Part shown: in pieces, positions 17,903 to 25,610 of the stretch
Numbering within the stretch: position 1 is the stretch's first letter
Layout: every line of letters begins with the position of its first letter
DNA from: an uncultured Eubacteriales bacterium
GTDB lineage: Bacteria; Bacillota; Clostridia; Lachnospirales; Bianqueaceae
Reading direction: 5' to 3'
Assembly (NCBI GenBank): GCA_902493345.1
Contig: CABUPM010000012.1
Location: 1 to 30,655, forward strand
DNA length: 30,655 nt
Program-made: the position numbers and the translations under genes
Notes under the pieces: model-generated
Databases searched by the model: none
What the model saw: only the letters and a program-made list of their open reading frames with translations
Told to the model about the DNA's origin: nothing

Positions 17903-17930
17903 GATGTATATACATAGTTGTATATACATC
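17903..17930. promoter_or_regulatory. Probable MarR operator (perfect 12-bp inverted repeat)
   Basis: GATGTATATACA (17903-17914) and its exact complement TGTATATACATC (17919-17930) are separated by 4 nt. The palindrome begins a few bases downstream of the expected transcription start of the marR promoter, so a bound dimer would block transcription of marR and both exporter genes. Confidence 0.85.
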
Positions 17931-17939
17931 TATGAAGCT

Positions 17940-17967
17940 ATTATAGCTCAAAATAAAATCTTGTCAA
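17940..17967 (-). promoter_or_regulatory. Sigma-A promoter of the marR-exporter operon
   Basis: On the minus strand there is a consensus TTGACA (17967 to 17962), a 16-nt spacer and a consensus TATAAT (17945 to 17940). The predicted start site is near 17933, immediately before the palindromic operator. Confidence 0.85.
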
Positions 17968-17995
17968 GCAGGAATGTAAAGAATATTTTACATGC

Positions 17996-18046
17996 ATACA
18001 CAAAAATCCCTGCCCAATACAAGATGGAACAGGGATTTTTGTGTAT
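17996..18046 (-). terminator. Terminator of proS
   Basis: A 17-bp inverted repeat (17996-18012 with 18030-18046) encloses a 17-nt loop, and its 3' arm on the minus strand contains a TTTTT run. It lies 10 nt after the proS stop codon and separates proS from the marR promoter. Confidence 0.75.
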
Positions 18047-18056
18047 ATAGAATGGA

Positions 18057-19499
18057 TCAATACGCTTTGCCCCAGTATACCAGAGCCTTGGCGGGCTTAC
18101 CGCAGCAGACGCAGCGGGTATCGATGGGCTCGGCATCAAAAGGCATGCAGCGGGAGGTTGCCGTCGTATCCTCTTTGATCTTGAGTTCGCAGGCAAGATC
18201 ACCACACCACATGGCACGGACAAAGCCAGGCTTGTTAGCGACGGTATCCTTGAACTCTTCATAGGTGTGAGCGTCGTAGGTGTGAGCGTCGCGGTGCTTG
18301 CGTGCGCGCTCCAGCATCTCGGACTGCATCAGTTCCAGAATCTCGCCGGTTCGGGTCTCGATCTCATCCAGGGATACGAAGTGTTTTTCGCGGGTATCAC
18401 GGCGAACGATAACAGCCTGATTCTTTTCGATATCCTTGGGACCGACCTCGATACGCAGAGGAATACCGCGGATCTCCTGCTCACTGAACTTCCAGCCGGG
18501 GCTCTTTTCGCTGTCGTCCACCTTGACGCTGTAGAGACGGCCGAGACGCTCAGACAGTTCGGCAGCTTTCTCCAGTACGCCTTCCTTGTGCTGAGCGACG
18601 GGAATGATCATAACTTGTACCGGAGCGATTCTGGGAGGCAGCACCAGACCGTCGTCATCGCCGTGAACCATGATGATAGCGCCGATGATACGGGTGGACA
18701 TACCCCAAGAGGTCTGATGAACATAGGAGAGCTTGTTGTCCTTGTCGGTGAACTGAATACCGAAGGCTTTTGCGAAGCCGTCGCCAAAGTTATGGCTGGT
18801 GCCGGACTGCAGCGCTTTACCGTCATGCATCAACGCTTCGATGGTATAGGTCGCTTCGGCACCCGCGAATTTTTCCTTATCGGTTTTGCGTCCCTTGATC
18901 ATCGGGATGGCAAGATATTGCTCGCAGAAGTCGGCATAGATATTCAGCATCTGCTCGGTTCTGGCCTCGGCCTCTTCAGCAGTCGCGTGTGCGGTATGGC
19001 CTTCCTGCCACATGAATTCCATTGTACGCAGGAAGGGACGGGTTGTTTTTTCCCAGCGAACTACGGAACACCACTGATTGTATACCTTGGGCAGATCCCG
19101 ATAGGACTGTACGATTTTGGAATACAGATCACAGAACAGCGTCTCGGAAGTGGGGCGCACACACAGCCGCTCGGACAGAGGCTCGCCGCCGCCGTAAGTC
19201 ACCCAGGCCACTTCAGGAGCGAAGCCTTCTACATGATCCTTTTCCTTTTGCAGCAGACTCTCCGGAATAAACATAGGCATGTATACATTTTCAACACCTA
19301 CGGTCTTGAAGATGCCGTCGAGGGTCTTTTGAATCTTATCCCAGATCGCGTATCCATTTGGAAGAAAAGCGACGCATCCGCGGACGGGGGAATAGTCGAT
19401 GAGTTGTGCTTTTTTCACAACGTCTGTGTACCACTGGGCAAAGTCCACGTCCATGGGCGTAATGGCTTCGACCAATTTTTTGTCATTTCCTTTTGCCAT
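18057..19499 (-). CDS. proS: Prolyl-tRNA synthetase, archaeal/eukaryote-like short form (ProS type 3)
   Basis: This class II aminoacyl-tRNA synthetase charges tRNA-Pro in the cytoplasm. At 480 residues it is the short form without the internal editing insertion of the long bacterial form. Visible family segments are RPTSETLFCDLYSKI, the motif 2 region RWEKTTRPFLRTMEFMWQEGHT in part, SGTSHNFGDGFAKAFGI and the motif 3 region HGDDDGLVLPPRIAP. The C-terminal zinc-type region has CVCCGKPAK and ends in a terminal Tyr (YWGKAY), as in this group. AAGGAG precedes ATG 19499. Expression is controlled by the T-box leader upstream. The gene contains an in-frame 15-bp tandem duplication (DAHTY twice). Confidence 0.97.
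   Translation of the reverse strand: MAKGNDKKLVEAITPMDVDFAQWYTDVVKKAQLIDYSPVRGCVAFLPNGYAIWDKIQKTLDGIFKTVGVENVYMPMFIPESLLQKEKDHVEGFAPEVAWVTYGGGEPLSERLCVRPTSETLFCDLYSKIVQSYRDLPKVYNQWCSVVRWEKTTRPFLRTMEFMWQEGHTAHATAEEAEARTEQMLNIYADFCEQYLAIPMIKGRKTDKEKFAGAEATYTIEALMHDGKALQSGTSHNFGDGFAKAFGIQFTDKDNKLSYVHQTSWGMSTRIIGAIIMVHGDDDGLVLPPRIAPVQVMIIPVAQHKEGVLEKAAELSERLGRLYSVKVDDSEKSPGWKFSEQEIRGIPLRIEVGPKDIEKNQAVIVRRDTREKHFVSLDEIETRTGEILELMQSEMLERARKHRDAHTYDAHTYEEFKDTVANKPGFVRAMWCGDLACELKIKEDTTATSRCMPFDAEPIDTRCVCCGKPAKALVYWGKAY
18262..18291 (-). repeat. 15-bp exact tandem duplication inside proS
   Basis: The 15-bp unit at 18262-18276 is repeated exactly at 18277-18291. It is in frame and encodes DAHTYDAHTY in the linker between the anticodon-binding and C-terminal regions. 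It looks like a slippage duplication tolerated in a surface loop. Confidence 0.85.
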
Positions 19500-19513
19500 A
19501 TCTATACTCTCCT

Positions 19514-19551
19514 TAAAATAAAAATAACTCCGTCCCCATGAGGGGCCGAAG
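19514..19551 (-). terminator. T-box leader intrinsic terminator of proS
   Basis: On the minus strand, a hairpin with CTTCGGCCCC and GGGGACGGAG arms (19551 to 19528, TCAT loop, one internal mismatch) is followed by a T-rich tail to 19514. It lies just downstream of the T-box antiterminator sequence, and proS starts 15 nt further on. Confidence 0.85.
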
Positions 19552-19720
19552 CATCGGCGGTACCACCCTGTTTTTTACTCTTGCTTCTGATAACGCAGAA
19601 GAAACGCCGTGCTTTCGCGCGGAAGCTCCGAGGCGGGACAAAAGCTTTGCTGTGACAGCCTTACACCACAAGGGCCGTCTCTCTGAGACAGTACGGCTTT
19701 TTAGACCTCATCATAGCTAT
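19514..19720 (-). promoter_or_regulatory. T-box riboswitch (tRNA-Pro sensing) leader of proS
   Basis: The conserved T-box sequence AGGGTGGTACCGCC lies at 19569 to 19556 on the minus strand and can pair with the uncharged tRNA acceptor end. The stem I distal signature GGTGTAAGGC lies at 19667 to 19658. The base of stem I can form from GAGG (19709 to 19706) and CCTC (about 19633 to 19630), and an AAAGC/GCTTT helix lies just inside it. The specifier loop between them contains CCC (19637 to 19635), a proline codon, which matches the downstream gene. The terminator hairpin at 19528-19551 competes with the antiterminator. High uncharged tRNA-Pro should permit proS expression. Confidence 0.92.
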
Positions 19721-19726
19721 GCTCCT

Positions 19727-19755
19727 ATTGTATGGGAGAAAAATGGATTTGTCAA
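19727..19755 (-). promoter_or_regulatory. Sigma-A promoter of the T-box/proS unit
   Basis: On the minus strand there is a consensus TTGACA (19755 to 19750), a 17-nt spacer and TACAAT (19732 to 19727). Transcription would start near 19720, at the 5' end of the T-box leader. Confidence 0.85.
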
Positions 19756-19923
19756 GAGAAAAAATCGGAATTTCCAGCAAATATAGAAAGTAATAAAAGG
19801 CTCAATATGTACTGAAAAATGGTGAAAAGTATGTAAAAAACGTGCAGACGAAATGCTGGATGTTCATATATAATGGTAGAAAGCTGCAAAATATATACAA
19901 AATATAAAACCGATTTATGCATA
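19756..19923. other. AT-rich spacer between divergent proS and importer promoters; no gene seen
   Basis: This stretch of about 170 bp is clearly more AT-rich than its surroundings and separates two divergent consensus promoters. I see no open frame with a ribosome binding site, no hairpin terminator and no convincing operator. A TATAAT-like hexamer at 19869-19874 lacks a matching -35 box. Confidence 0.6.
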
Positions 19924-19952
19924 TTGACAAGAAGGAAAATGAGTGCTATAAT
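19924..19952 (+). promoter_or_regulatory. Consensus sigma-A promoter of the second sugar importer operon
   Basis: TTGACA (19924-19929) is followed by a 17-nt spacer and TATAAT (19947-19952), a perfect match at both hexamers. Transcription would start near 19959, about 35 nt before the GTG start codon of the first permease. No adjacent local regulator gene is present. Confidence 0.9.
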
Positions 19953-19993
19953 AAAAATCATTCAAAAACAGATGAAAGGAGTGTTCTGAAAAA

Positions 19994-20929
19994 GTGAGTG
20001 AGCAGAATACGAAAAAGAAAAGAAAAGGATCCACGCTGATGTACTTTAAGAATCATTGGCTTTTGTATGCGATGCTGATACTGCCAGTGGTCTATTACAT
20101 CATGTTCCAGTACCTTCCCATGTATGGATTGTTGATCGCTTTTAAGGATTACAATCTGTTTTTAGGTGTTTGGGATAGTAAATGGATCGGCTTCGATGTA
20201 TTCAAGGAAGTTTTCAGAACACCGAACTTCTGGTCCAGCATTGTGAATACTCTGGTGTTGAATGGATTGAACCTGTTGATCGGATTCCCGGCGCCGATTA
20301 TTCTGGCGCTGATGCTGAACGAGATCAACAACGGTATCTTTAAGAAGGGCATACAGACTGTCCTGTATCTGCCGCACTTTATCTCCTGGGTTATCATCGG
20401 CGGTATGATGTATCAGATCTTCTCCACCTCCAGCGGTATTGTCAACTCGGTGGTTAAGATGTTTGGCGGCAATTCGGTTCCGTTCCTGACGGATAATGGC
20501 TGGTGGATCTTCGTATACGTCGTCGTCAGCGTATGGCATGATATCGGATGGGGCGCGATCATCTATATGTCCGCCATTACCGGTATCTCCGCGGATATCT
20601 ATGAAGCGGCCAAGGTGGACGGATGCAGCCGGTTCCGTATGATGTGGAGTATTACCCTGCCCAACATTCTGGGTACGGTCATGATCATGCTCATCCTCAA
20701 GATCGGAAGCATGGCTAGCATCGGATTCGAACAGCCGCTGTCTCTGGGCAACGATACGGTTCGAAGTGTTTCGGATGTTATCAGTACTTATGCATACCGC
20801 ATCGGTATCAAGAGCAACCGATTCAATATTGCTACGGCGATTACGCTGTTCCAGTCTGTCATTAACTTCTTCTTGGTGGTCGGATCCAACGCGCTCAGTA
20901 AGAAGCTGACCGGCGAAGGAATCTGGTAA
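19994..20929 (+). CDS. Sugar ABC importer permease, LplB-like (second system)
   Basis: This 311-residue permease is paralogous to the one at 8565. It has six predicted membrane segments, the first being LLYAMLILPVVYYIMFQYLPM. The EAA loop reads DIYEAAKVDGCSRFRMMWSITLP. It starts at GTG 19994, with AGGAG at 19977-19981; the 12-nt spacing is longer than usual, but no better start exists. It forms the transport channel with the next gene. No ATPase gene is linked, so a shared one is presumed. Confidence 0.93.
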   Translation: MSEQNTKKKRKGSTLMYFKNHWLLYAMLILPVVYYIMFQYLPMYGLLIAFKDYNLFLGVWDSKWIGFDVFKEVFRTPNFWSSIVNTLVLNGLNLLIGFPAPIILALMLNEINNGIFKKGIQTVLYLPHFISWVIIGGMMYQIFSTSSGIVNSVVKMFGGNSVPFLTDNGWWIFVYVVVSVWHDIGWGAIIYMSAITGISADIYEAAKVDGCSRFRMMWSITLPNILGTVMIMLILKIGSMASIGFEQPLSLGNDTVRSVSDVISTYAYRIGIKSNRFNIATAITLFQSVINFFLVVGSNALSKKLTGEGIW

Positions 20930-20948
20930 AGGAAAGGAGTGTAGATCC

Positions 20949-21827
20949 ATGATTAAAGAGAGTCGCGGAGACAGAATATTTAAGATCGTTGTTGTCTGCA
21001 TCGTCGTGCTGATCGCGCTGCTGTGCCTTTTGCCGTTCCTGAATATTTTGTCGATATCTATGTCGTCTAAGAATGTAGTACTGGCCGGAGAGGTATTCTT
21101 CCTGCCGAAGGATCTGGACTTTACAGCGTACAGCGTTGTATTCTCCAATGCCAAGATGTGGCGGTCCCTGATCTTTACGATTGTCCTGACGGTTGTTTCG
21201 GTGGCGGTATCCATGGTGATGACGATCCTGTGCGCCTATCCGCTGTCCAGAACGGATATGAAGTTCCGTCAGCCGTTCATGTTGTTCTTTATGTTTACCA
21301 TGTATTTTACGGGCGGTATGATTCCGGCATACCTCAATATCAGTAATCTGGGCCTGATGGGTTCCTTCTGGTCACTGGTACTGCCGATCTCGATCTCGAC
21401 CTATAATATGATCCTGATGAAGACCTTCTTCGGCTCCCTGCCGAAGGCGCTGGAGGAGTCGGCCTACATCGACGGCGCGAATGACGCGCTGATCCTGGTT
21501 AAGATCATTCTGCCGCTGTCTAAGGCCATGATGGCGACACTGGCTCTGTTCTATGCGGTATCCCGTTGGAATGGCTTCAGCGACGCGCTGCTCTATATCA
21601 ACGATGAGAACAAGTATCCGCTGCAGCTTCGTCTGCGTCAGATCATCACGGCTTATTCTGCTTCCGCAGAGATGATTAACGATACGCCGGAGGCGCAGGC
21701 AGCGCTGGTTGCCGATACAATCAAGTCGGCCTGCCTGATCTTCAGTATGGTTCCGATCATGCTGGTATATCCGTGGCTGCAGAAGTATTTTGTGAAAGGT
21801 GTCATGATCGGTTCTGTTAAGGGCTGA
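20949..21827 (+). CDS. Sugar ABC importer permease, LplC-like (second system)
   Basis: This 292-residue permease has AAGGAG at 20934-20939, 9 nt before ATG 20949. The EAA loop is ALEESAYIDGANDALILVKIILP and the C-terminus is YPWLQKYFVKGVMIGSVKG, both typical of the family. It partners the preceding permease. Its codon use is more biased to CTG, AAG and CGT than that of the first system's permease, suggesting higher expression. Confidence 0.94.
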   Translation: MIKESRGDRIFKIVVVCIVVLIALLCLLPFLNILSISMSSKNVVLAGEVFFLPKDLDFTAYSVVFSNAKMWRSLIFTIVLTVVSVAVSMVMTILCAYPLSRTDMKFRQPFMLFFMFTMYFTGGMIPAYLNISNLGLMGSFWSLVLPISISTYNMILMKTFFGSLPKALEESAYIDGANDALILVKIILPLSKAMMATLALFYAVSRWNGFSDALLYINDENKYPLQLRLRQIITAYSASAEMINDTPEAQAALVADTIKSACLIFSMVPIMLVYPWLQKYFVKGVMIGSVKG

Positions 21828-21862
21828 TTGGCATAGAAAAATCCTTAAGGAGGAAAAAAGAC

Positions 21863-23485
21863 ATGAAAAAATGGATGTCCATGCTGCTTTGCGCAATCAT
21901 GATCGTGAGTGCGCTGGCAGGATGCAGTGGCGGTGGAAACAGCAGCAAGAACGACAGTTCTACCCCCTCTGCAAGCAACTCTCAGGCGGATGCGTCTAAG
22001 GCAGACAGCACGCCTACTCCGTCCGGCGATGCGACGACACTGACGGTCAGCATTTTTGACCGCGGTACGACGACCGCTGAGTTCGGTACTGTAACCGATA
22101 ACAGATATGTAGATTGGATCAACGAGACATTTGGCGCGCCCAATAATATCAACGTTGAGTTCTATCCGATCCCGCGTTCTGAGGAAGTTAACAAGCTGAA
22201 TGCTCTGATGGCTTCTAAGGATGCTCCGGATGTTGTATTTACTTATACGGATTCTGTATACTACAACTTCGCTAAGCAGGGCGGTCTGGCTGCTCTGGAT
22301 GACCTGCTGGCACAGTATGGCGAGCACATCAACACCAATCTGGCAGAGTGCCTGCCCTATGGACAGTACAATGGCGTACAGTACGCGATCTATGCGAAGC
22401 GTGCGGCCAGAGACATCACCGGTCACTACATCCGTAAGGACTGGTGCGATAAGCTGGGTATCACCCTGCGTACCGATGAGAATGGCTTCTACACCATGAA
22501 TATCGATGAGCTATATGACGCGCTGGTTAAGTTCCGTGACGCGGATGTAGACCAGACTGGTCAGCAGATCTTCGCAATGGGCATGAGCGGTTCCGGTAAC
22601 CAGACCCGTTCCGTAACCGGTATCCGTGACGCGTTTATGGACGCAGCGAATATCACGGCTGAGCAGATTGCCTGCGAGCCTGAGTTCATGTGGGCCGGCG
22701 TTAAGGAAGGCTTCCGTTGGCTGAACAAGTGCTACAATGAAGGCCTGATGGATCCTGACTATGGTACCCAGGCTGATACAACCAAGAAGGCTGAGTATGT
22801 AACAGCAAACCGTACCGGTTACTGGACTGACGACAGCTGGTGGCAGGTTAATGTCGGCGCGGCTCTGGAAGCTCTGAACGAGAACAATCCGGAAGCTGAG
22901 GTTGTTGCTCTGAAGCTTGAGAACGTATATGGCCAGATGATGCAGCAGAACTATCCTCCGACCGCTATTATCTGTATGGTACCTGTTTTCAGCAAGGCTC
23001 AGACAGAAGCTGTCAAGTATCTGGATTGGCTGGCTGATTATGAGAACGATAAGGTTCTTCGTTATGGTTTTGAGGGTGAGAACTACACTTTGGCTGACGG
23101 TATTCCGACCGACATTCATCTGGACTACCAGAACCTGTCCGACTACGCTCTGATGTACAATGGCGATCCGGACGCAACGGTTAATACCGCAACGGTAGTT
23201 GCTTCTCTGCCTGAGTTCACCAAGACGATCCGTACGCAGAATCTGCAGATCGGTGTCGAGGGTGGTTATACTCCGTATCCGTTCGGCCAGGAGATCGTAG
23301 CGCTGACCAATTATAGGGCTGACCTGGATGCTAAGATCGCTGAGCTGTATGTTAACAGTATTATGGCTTCTCCGGACCAGTTTGACGCTGTTTGGGATCA
23401 GTATGTTCAGGAATACCTGACCATCGGCGGACAGCAGGTAATTGACGAGAAGAAGGCTGTATACGCGGAGAAGGAAGGCAAGTAA
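21863..23485 (+). CDS. Extracellular solute-binding lipoprotein of the second sugar importer
   Basis: This 540-residue lipoprotein has AAGGAGG at 21847-21853, 9 nt before the ATG. The signal peptide is MKKWMSMLLCAIMIVSALAG, with a textbook LAGC lipobox and predicted lipidation at Cys21. A low-complexity Ser/Asp/Thr/Pro linker follows to about residue 58. The mature domain resembles long LplA-type oligosaccharide-binding proteins. Codon bias matches that of nifJ, consistent with an abundant surface protein. It is followed by a terminator hairpin just before the beta-galactosidase gene. The ligand may be a galactoside given that neighbour, which is inference. Confidence 0.93.
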   Translation: MKKWMSMLLCAIMIVSALAGCSGGGNSSKNDSSTPSASNSQADASKADSTPTPSGDATTLTVSIFDRGTTTAEFGTVTDNRYVDWINETFGAPNNINVEFYPIPRSEEVNKLNALMASKDAPDVVFTYTDSVYYNFAKQGGLAALDDLLAQYGEHINTNLAECLPYGQYNGVQYAIYAKRAARDITGHYIRKDWCDKLGITLRTDENGFYTMNIDELYDALVKFRDADVDQTGQQIFAMGMSGSGNQTRSVTGIRDAFMDAANITAEQIACEPEFMWAGVKEGFRWLNKCYNEGLMDPDYGTQADTTKKAEYVTANRTGYWTDDSWWQVNVGAALEALNENNPEAEVVALKLENVYGQMMQQNYPPTAIICMVPVFSKAQTEAVKYLDWLADYENDKVLRYGFEGENYTLADGIPTDIHLDYQNLSDYALMYNGDPDATVNTATVVASLPEFTKTIRTQNLQIGVEGGYTPYPFGQEIVALTNYRADLDAKIAELYVNSIMASPDQFDAVWDQYVQEYLTIGGQQVIDEKKAVYAEKEGK

Positions 23486-23506
23486 GCTCTGATTTTGGAC
23501 GTGTAG

Positions 23507-23536
23507 GGGTGCTGCAGTAATGCAGCGCCCTTTTTT
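23507..23536 (+). terminator. Terminator or attenuating hairpin between the binding protein and GH42 genes
   Basis: A 10-bp stem (23507-23516 with 23521-23530, one G-T pair) with a GTAA loop is followed by six T (23531-23536). The next start codon is only 26 nt downstream and I see no new promoter, so partial read-through is likely. Confidence 0.85.
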
Positions 23537-23562
23537 CAATAAAAGAGAAAGGGAAAAGCGGT

Positions 23563-25563
23563 ATGAACATACAGTTTGGAGTAGACTATTATCCGGAGCA
23601 TTGGCCGCGGGAACGTTGGGAGACGGATGCGCGGCTGATGCAGGAGATGGGCGTGCAGGTCGTCCGAATGGCGGAGTTTTCCTGGAGTCATCTGGAACCG
23701 GAGGAAGGCAGATTTACGTTCGAGTGGCTGGATCAGGCTATCGAGCTCCTGGCACGGCATGGAATCCGAAGTGTTCTGGGTACGCCTTCTGCGGCGCCCC
23801 CGGCTTGGATTATAGAGAAAAATCCGGAGATACAGCCGGTGGATTCGGAGGGACGGCGAAGACATTTTGGTGGGCGGCATCATGATTGCCAGTCCAATCC
23901 CGTATACCGGGAGCATATCCGGCGGTATGTGACCGCTTTCGCAAGACATTTCGGCCCCAATCCGAACGTGATCGGATGGCAGACAGATAATGAATTGGGA
24001 AACAGCCATCGGGATCTGTGTATGTGCGAGCATTGTGAAGCGGCATTCCGAAAGTGGCTGGAGCAGAAGTACGGCAGTATCGAGGAGCTGAACCGAGCCT
24101 GGGGAACAGCATTCTGGAGTCAGGAGTATCAAAGCTTCGCGCAGGTTCACGCACCCAAGCTTACGGTTACCGGGCATAATCCGTCGCAGATGCTGGACTG
24201 GAGAAGATTTTATTCGGATCTGATCGTGGACTTCCAGCGTTTTCAGACGCAGATTTTGCGTAAAGAGGCTCCAAGACAGTGGATTACCCACAATATGATG
24301 GGCTTTGCGCCGACGGTTAACTATTTTGACCTTGCCAAGGATCTGGATTTTGCGTCGCATGATCAATATCCGGGGATGGGACTCCTGAAGGAAAAAGCTG
24401 CCTCGCTGGGAAGCGGCAGTGCGGCCAGCCTGGATATCATACGGGCAACCAAAGAGAAAACCTTCTGGATTATGGAGCAGCAGTCCTCCATCACAGGATG
24501 GGGAGAGATGAGCCGGATGCCGAGGCCCGGCCAGCTGGGACTGTGGGCGCTTCAATCCATCGCGCATGGCGCGGATACGGTAGTGTTCTTCCGGTGGAGG
24601 AGCTGTACCTTTGGTACGGAGCAGTACTGGCATGGGATTCTGCCGCATAGCGGCCGCCCGGGACGCAATTATGAGGAGATCAAGGAATTTGTCCATAAGA
24701 TGACGCCAGTTATGCCGGAGTTTGCCGACGGACTCCCAAGAAAGCAGGCGGGTATTGTATTCTCCTATGATCAGGAGCATGCGCTGCGGATTCAGCCGCA
24801 TCACCCGGATTTGCAGTATCCGGAGCATGTTATGACATATTACCGTGCGCTGCATCGGAAAAATGTACCAATCAATTTCCTGAGCGATACAGCGGATTTT
24901 TCCGGTTACCGGCTGCTGATCGCGCCGTTGCAGTATCTGATGGATCCGGAGCTTGTGCAGCGGTACAGATCGTATGTGCGTGACGGCGGTACATTGGTAT
25001 TGACGATGCGGACCGGGGTCAAGGATAGAAATAACCAGTGTGTATCCGATCGGCCATTGCCGGGAGAATTGCAGGATATTCTGGGATTGGAAATCTACGA
25101 ATACGACTGCCTGAGAGAATTGACAGCCAAGATCGATTGGGACGGACAAAAATACGAGGGCTATAAGTGGTGCGATATCATTACACCGCAGACGGCGCAG
25201 ACATTGGCACGTTATGACGCGGAATATTATGCGGGTACCCCTGCGATTACCGTGAATTCTTATGGCAAGGGCAAGGTATACTATGTAGGAACAGAGATGT
25301 CGCCGGAGTTGGCAGACCGGTTGGCTGAAGAATGGATTCAGCAGGGAGAAGCCATGCCGCTTCTGGAGAGCCCGGACGGGGTAGAGGTAGTACACCGTGA
25401 AAAGGACGGGAAGATCTGGTATTTTGTGCTGAATCACACGGAACAGCTGCAGGAGATCTCTGTTCCGGCAGACTGGAAGCCGGTCTTAGACGGGCAGGAG
25501 ATGCCGGTGCCTCCATATAGCGGCTATGTATATTGCCAAGAAAAGGATTGCGGCCAGAAGTAA
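23563..25563 (+). CDS. Beta-galactosidase, glycoside hydrolase family 42
   Basis: This 666-residue cytoplasmic retaining glycosidase hydrolyses terminal beta-galactosides. It begins with the family-typical FGVDYYPEHWP. The acid/base is Glu144 in WQTDNELGN and the predicted nucleophile is Glu305 in FWIMEQQ. A zinc cluster is suggested by Cys109, Cys153, Cys155 and Cys158 (LCMCEHCEAAF). The TIM barrel covers about 1-375, a trimerisation domain about 390-590 and a small beta C-terminal domain the rest. There is no signal peptide. An AAAGGG segment precedes ATG 23563. It sits directly behind the second importer, suggesting that galactosides are imported and then cleaved inside the cell. Confidence 0.96.
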   Translation: MNIQFGVDYYPEHWPRERWETDARLMQEMGVQVVRMAEFSWSHLEPEEGRFTFEWLDQAIELLARHGIRSVLGTPSAAPPAWIIEKNPEIQPVDSEGRRRHFGGRHHDCQSNPVYREHIRRYVTAFARHFGPNPNVIGWQTDNELGNSHRDLCMCEHCEAAFRKWLEQKYGSIEELNRAWGTAFWSQEYQSFAQVHAPKLTVTGHNPSQMLDWRRFYSDLIVDFQRFQTQILRKEAPRQWITHNMMGFAPTVNYFDLAKDLDFASHDQYPGMGLLKEKAASLGSGSAASLDIIRATKEKTFWIMEQQSSITGWGEMSRMPRPGQLGLWALQSIAHGADTVVFFRWRSCTFGTEQYWHGILPHSGRPGRNYEEIKEFVHKMTPVMPEFADGLPRKQAGIVFSYDQEHALRIQPHHPDLQYPEHVMTYYRALHRKNVPINFLSDTADFSGYRLLIAPLQYLMDPELVQRYRSYVRDGGTLVLTMRTGVKDRNNQCVSDRPLPGELQDILGLEIYEYDCLRELTAKIDWDGQKYEGYKWCDIITPQTAQTLARYDAEYYAGTPAITVNSYGKGKVYYVGTEMSPELADRLAEEWIQQGEAMPLLESPDGVEVVHREKDGKIWYFVLNHTEQLQEISVPADWKPVLDGQEMPVPPYSGYVYCQEKDCGQK

Positions 25564-25576
25564 ATCATGGTACAAT
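25548..25576 (+). promoter_or_regulatory. Possible weak promoter before the M3 peptidase gene
   Basis: TACAAT (25571-25576) lies 17 nt after TTGCGG (25548-25553), a partial -35 match that falls within the end of the GH42 gene. It may let the downstream genes be transcribed independently. No terminator precedes it. Confidence 0.35.
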
Positions 25577-25610
25577 TAGGATAGAGTTTATGGATAAGGG
25601 GGAATATCAA

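Noticed and set aside
18267..19541. 424-codon plus-strand open frame opposite proS
   Set aside because: It is antisense to a confidently identified prolyl-tRNA synthetase and runs into the T-box leader, with no ribosome binding site or domain seen.
19869..19874. TATAAT as an extra promoter in the proS-importer spacer
   Set aside because: No acceptable -35 box lies 15-19 nt upstream, and a perfect promoter exists at 19924-19952.
20162..21214. 350-codon minus-strand open frame spanning two permease genes
   Set aside because: It crosses two well-supported plus-strand genes and is rich in His, Arg and Asp as expected of a reverse-frame shadow.
22511..23539. 342-codon minus-strand open frame
   Set aside because: It is antisense to the solute-binding lipoprotein, with no family motif.
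23536..25437. 633-codon minus-strand open frame
   Set aside because: It is fully antisense to the GH42 gene, which has clear catalytic motifs. The translation shows no recognisable motif and is a GC-skew shadow.
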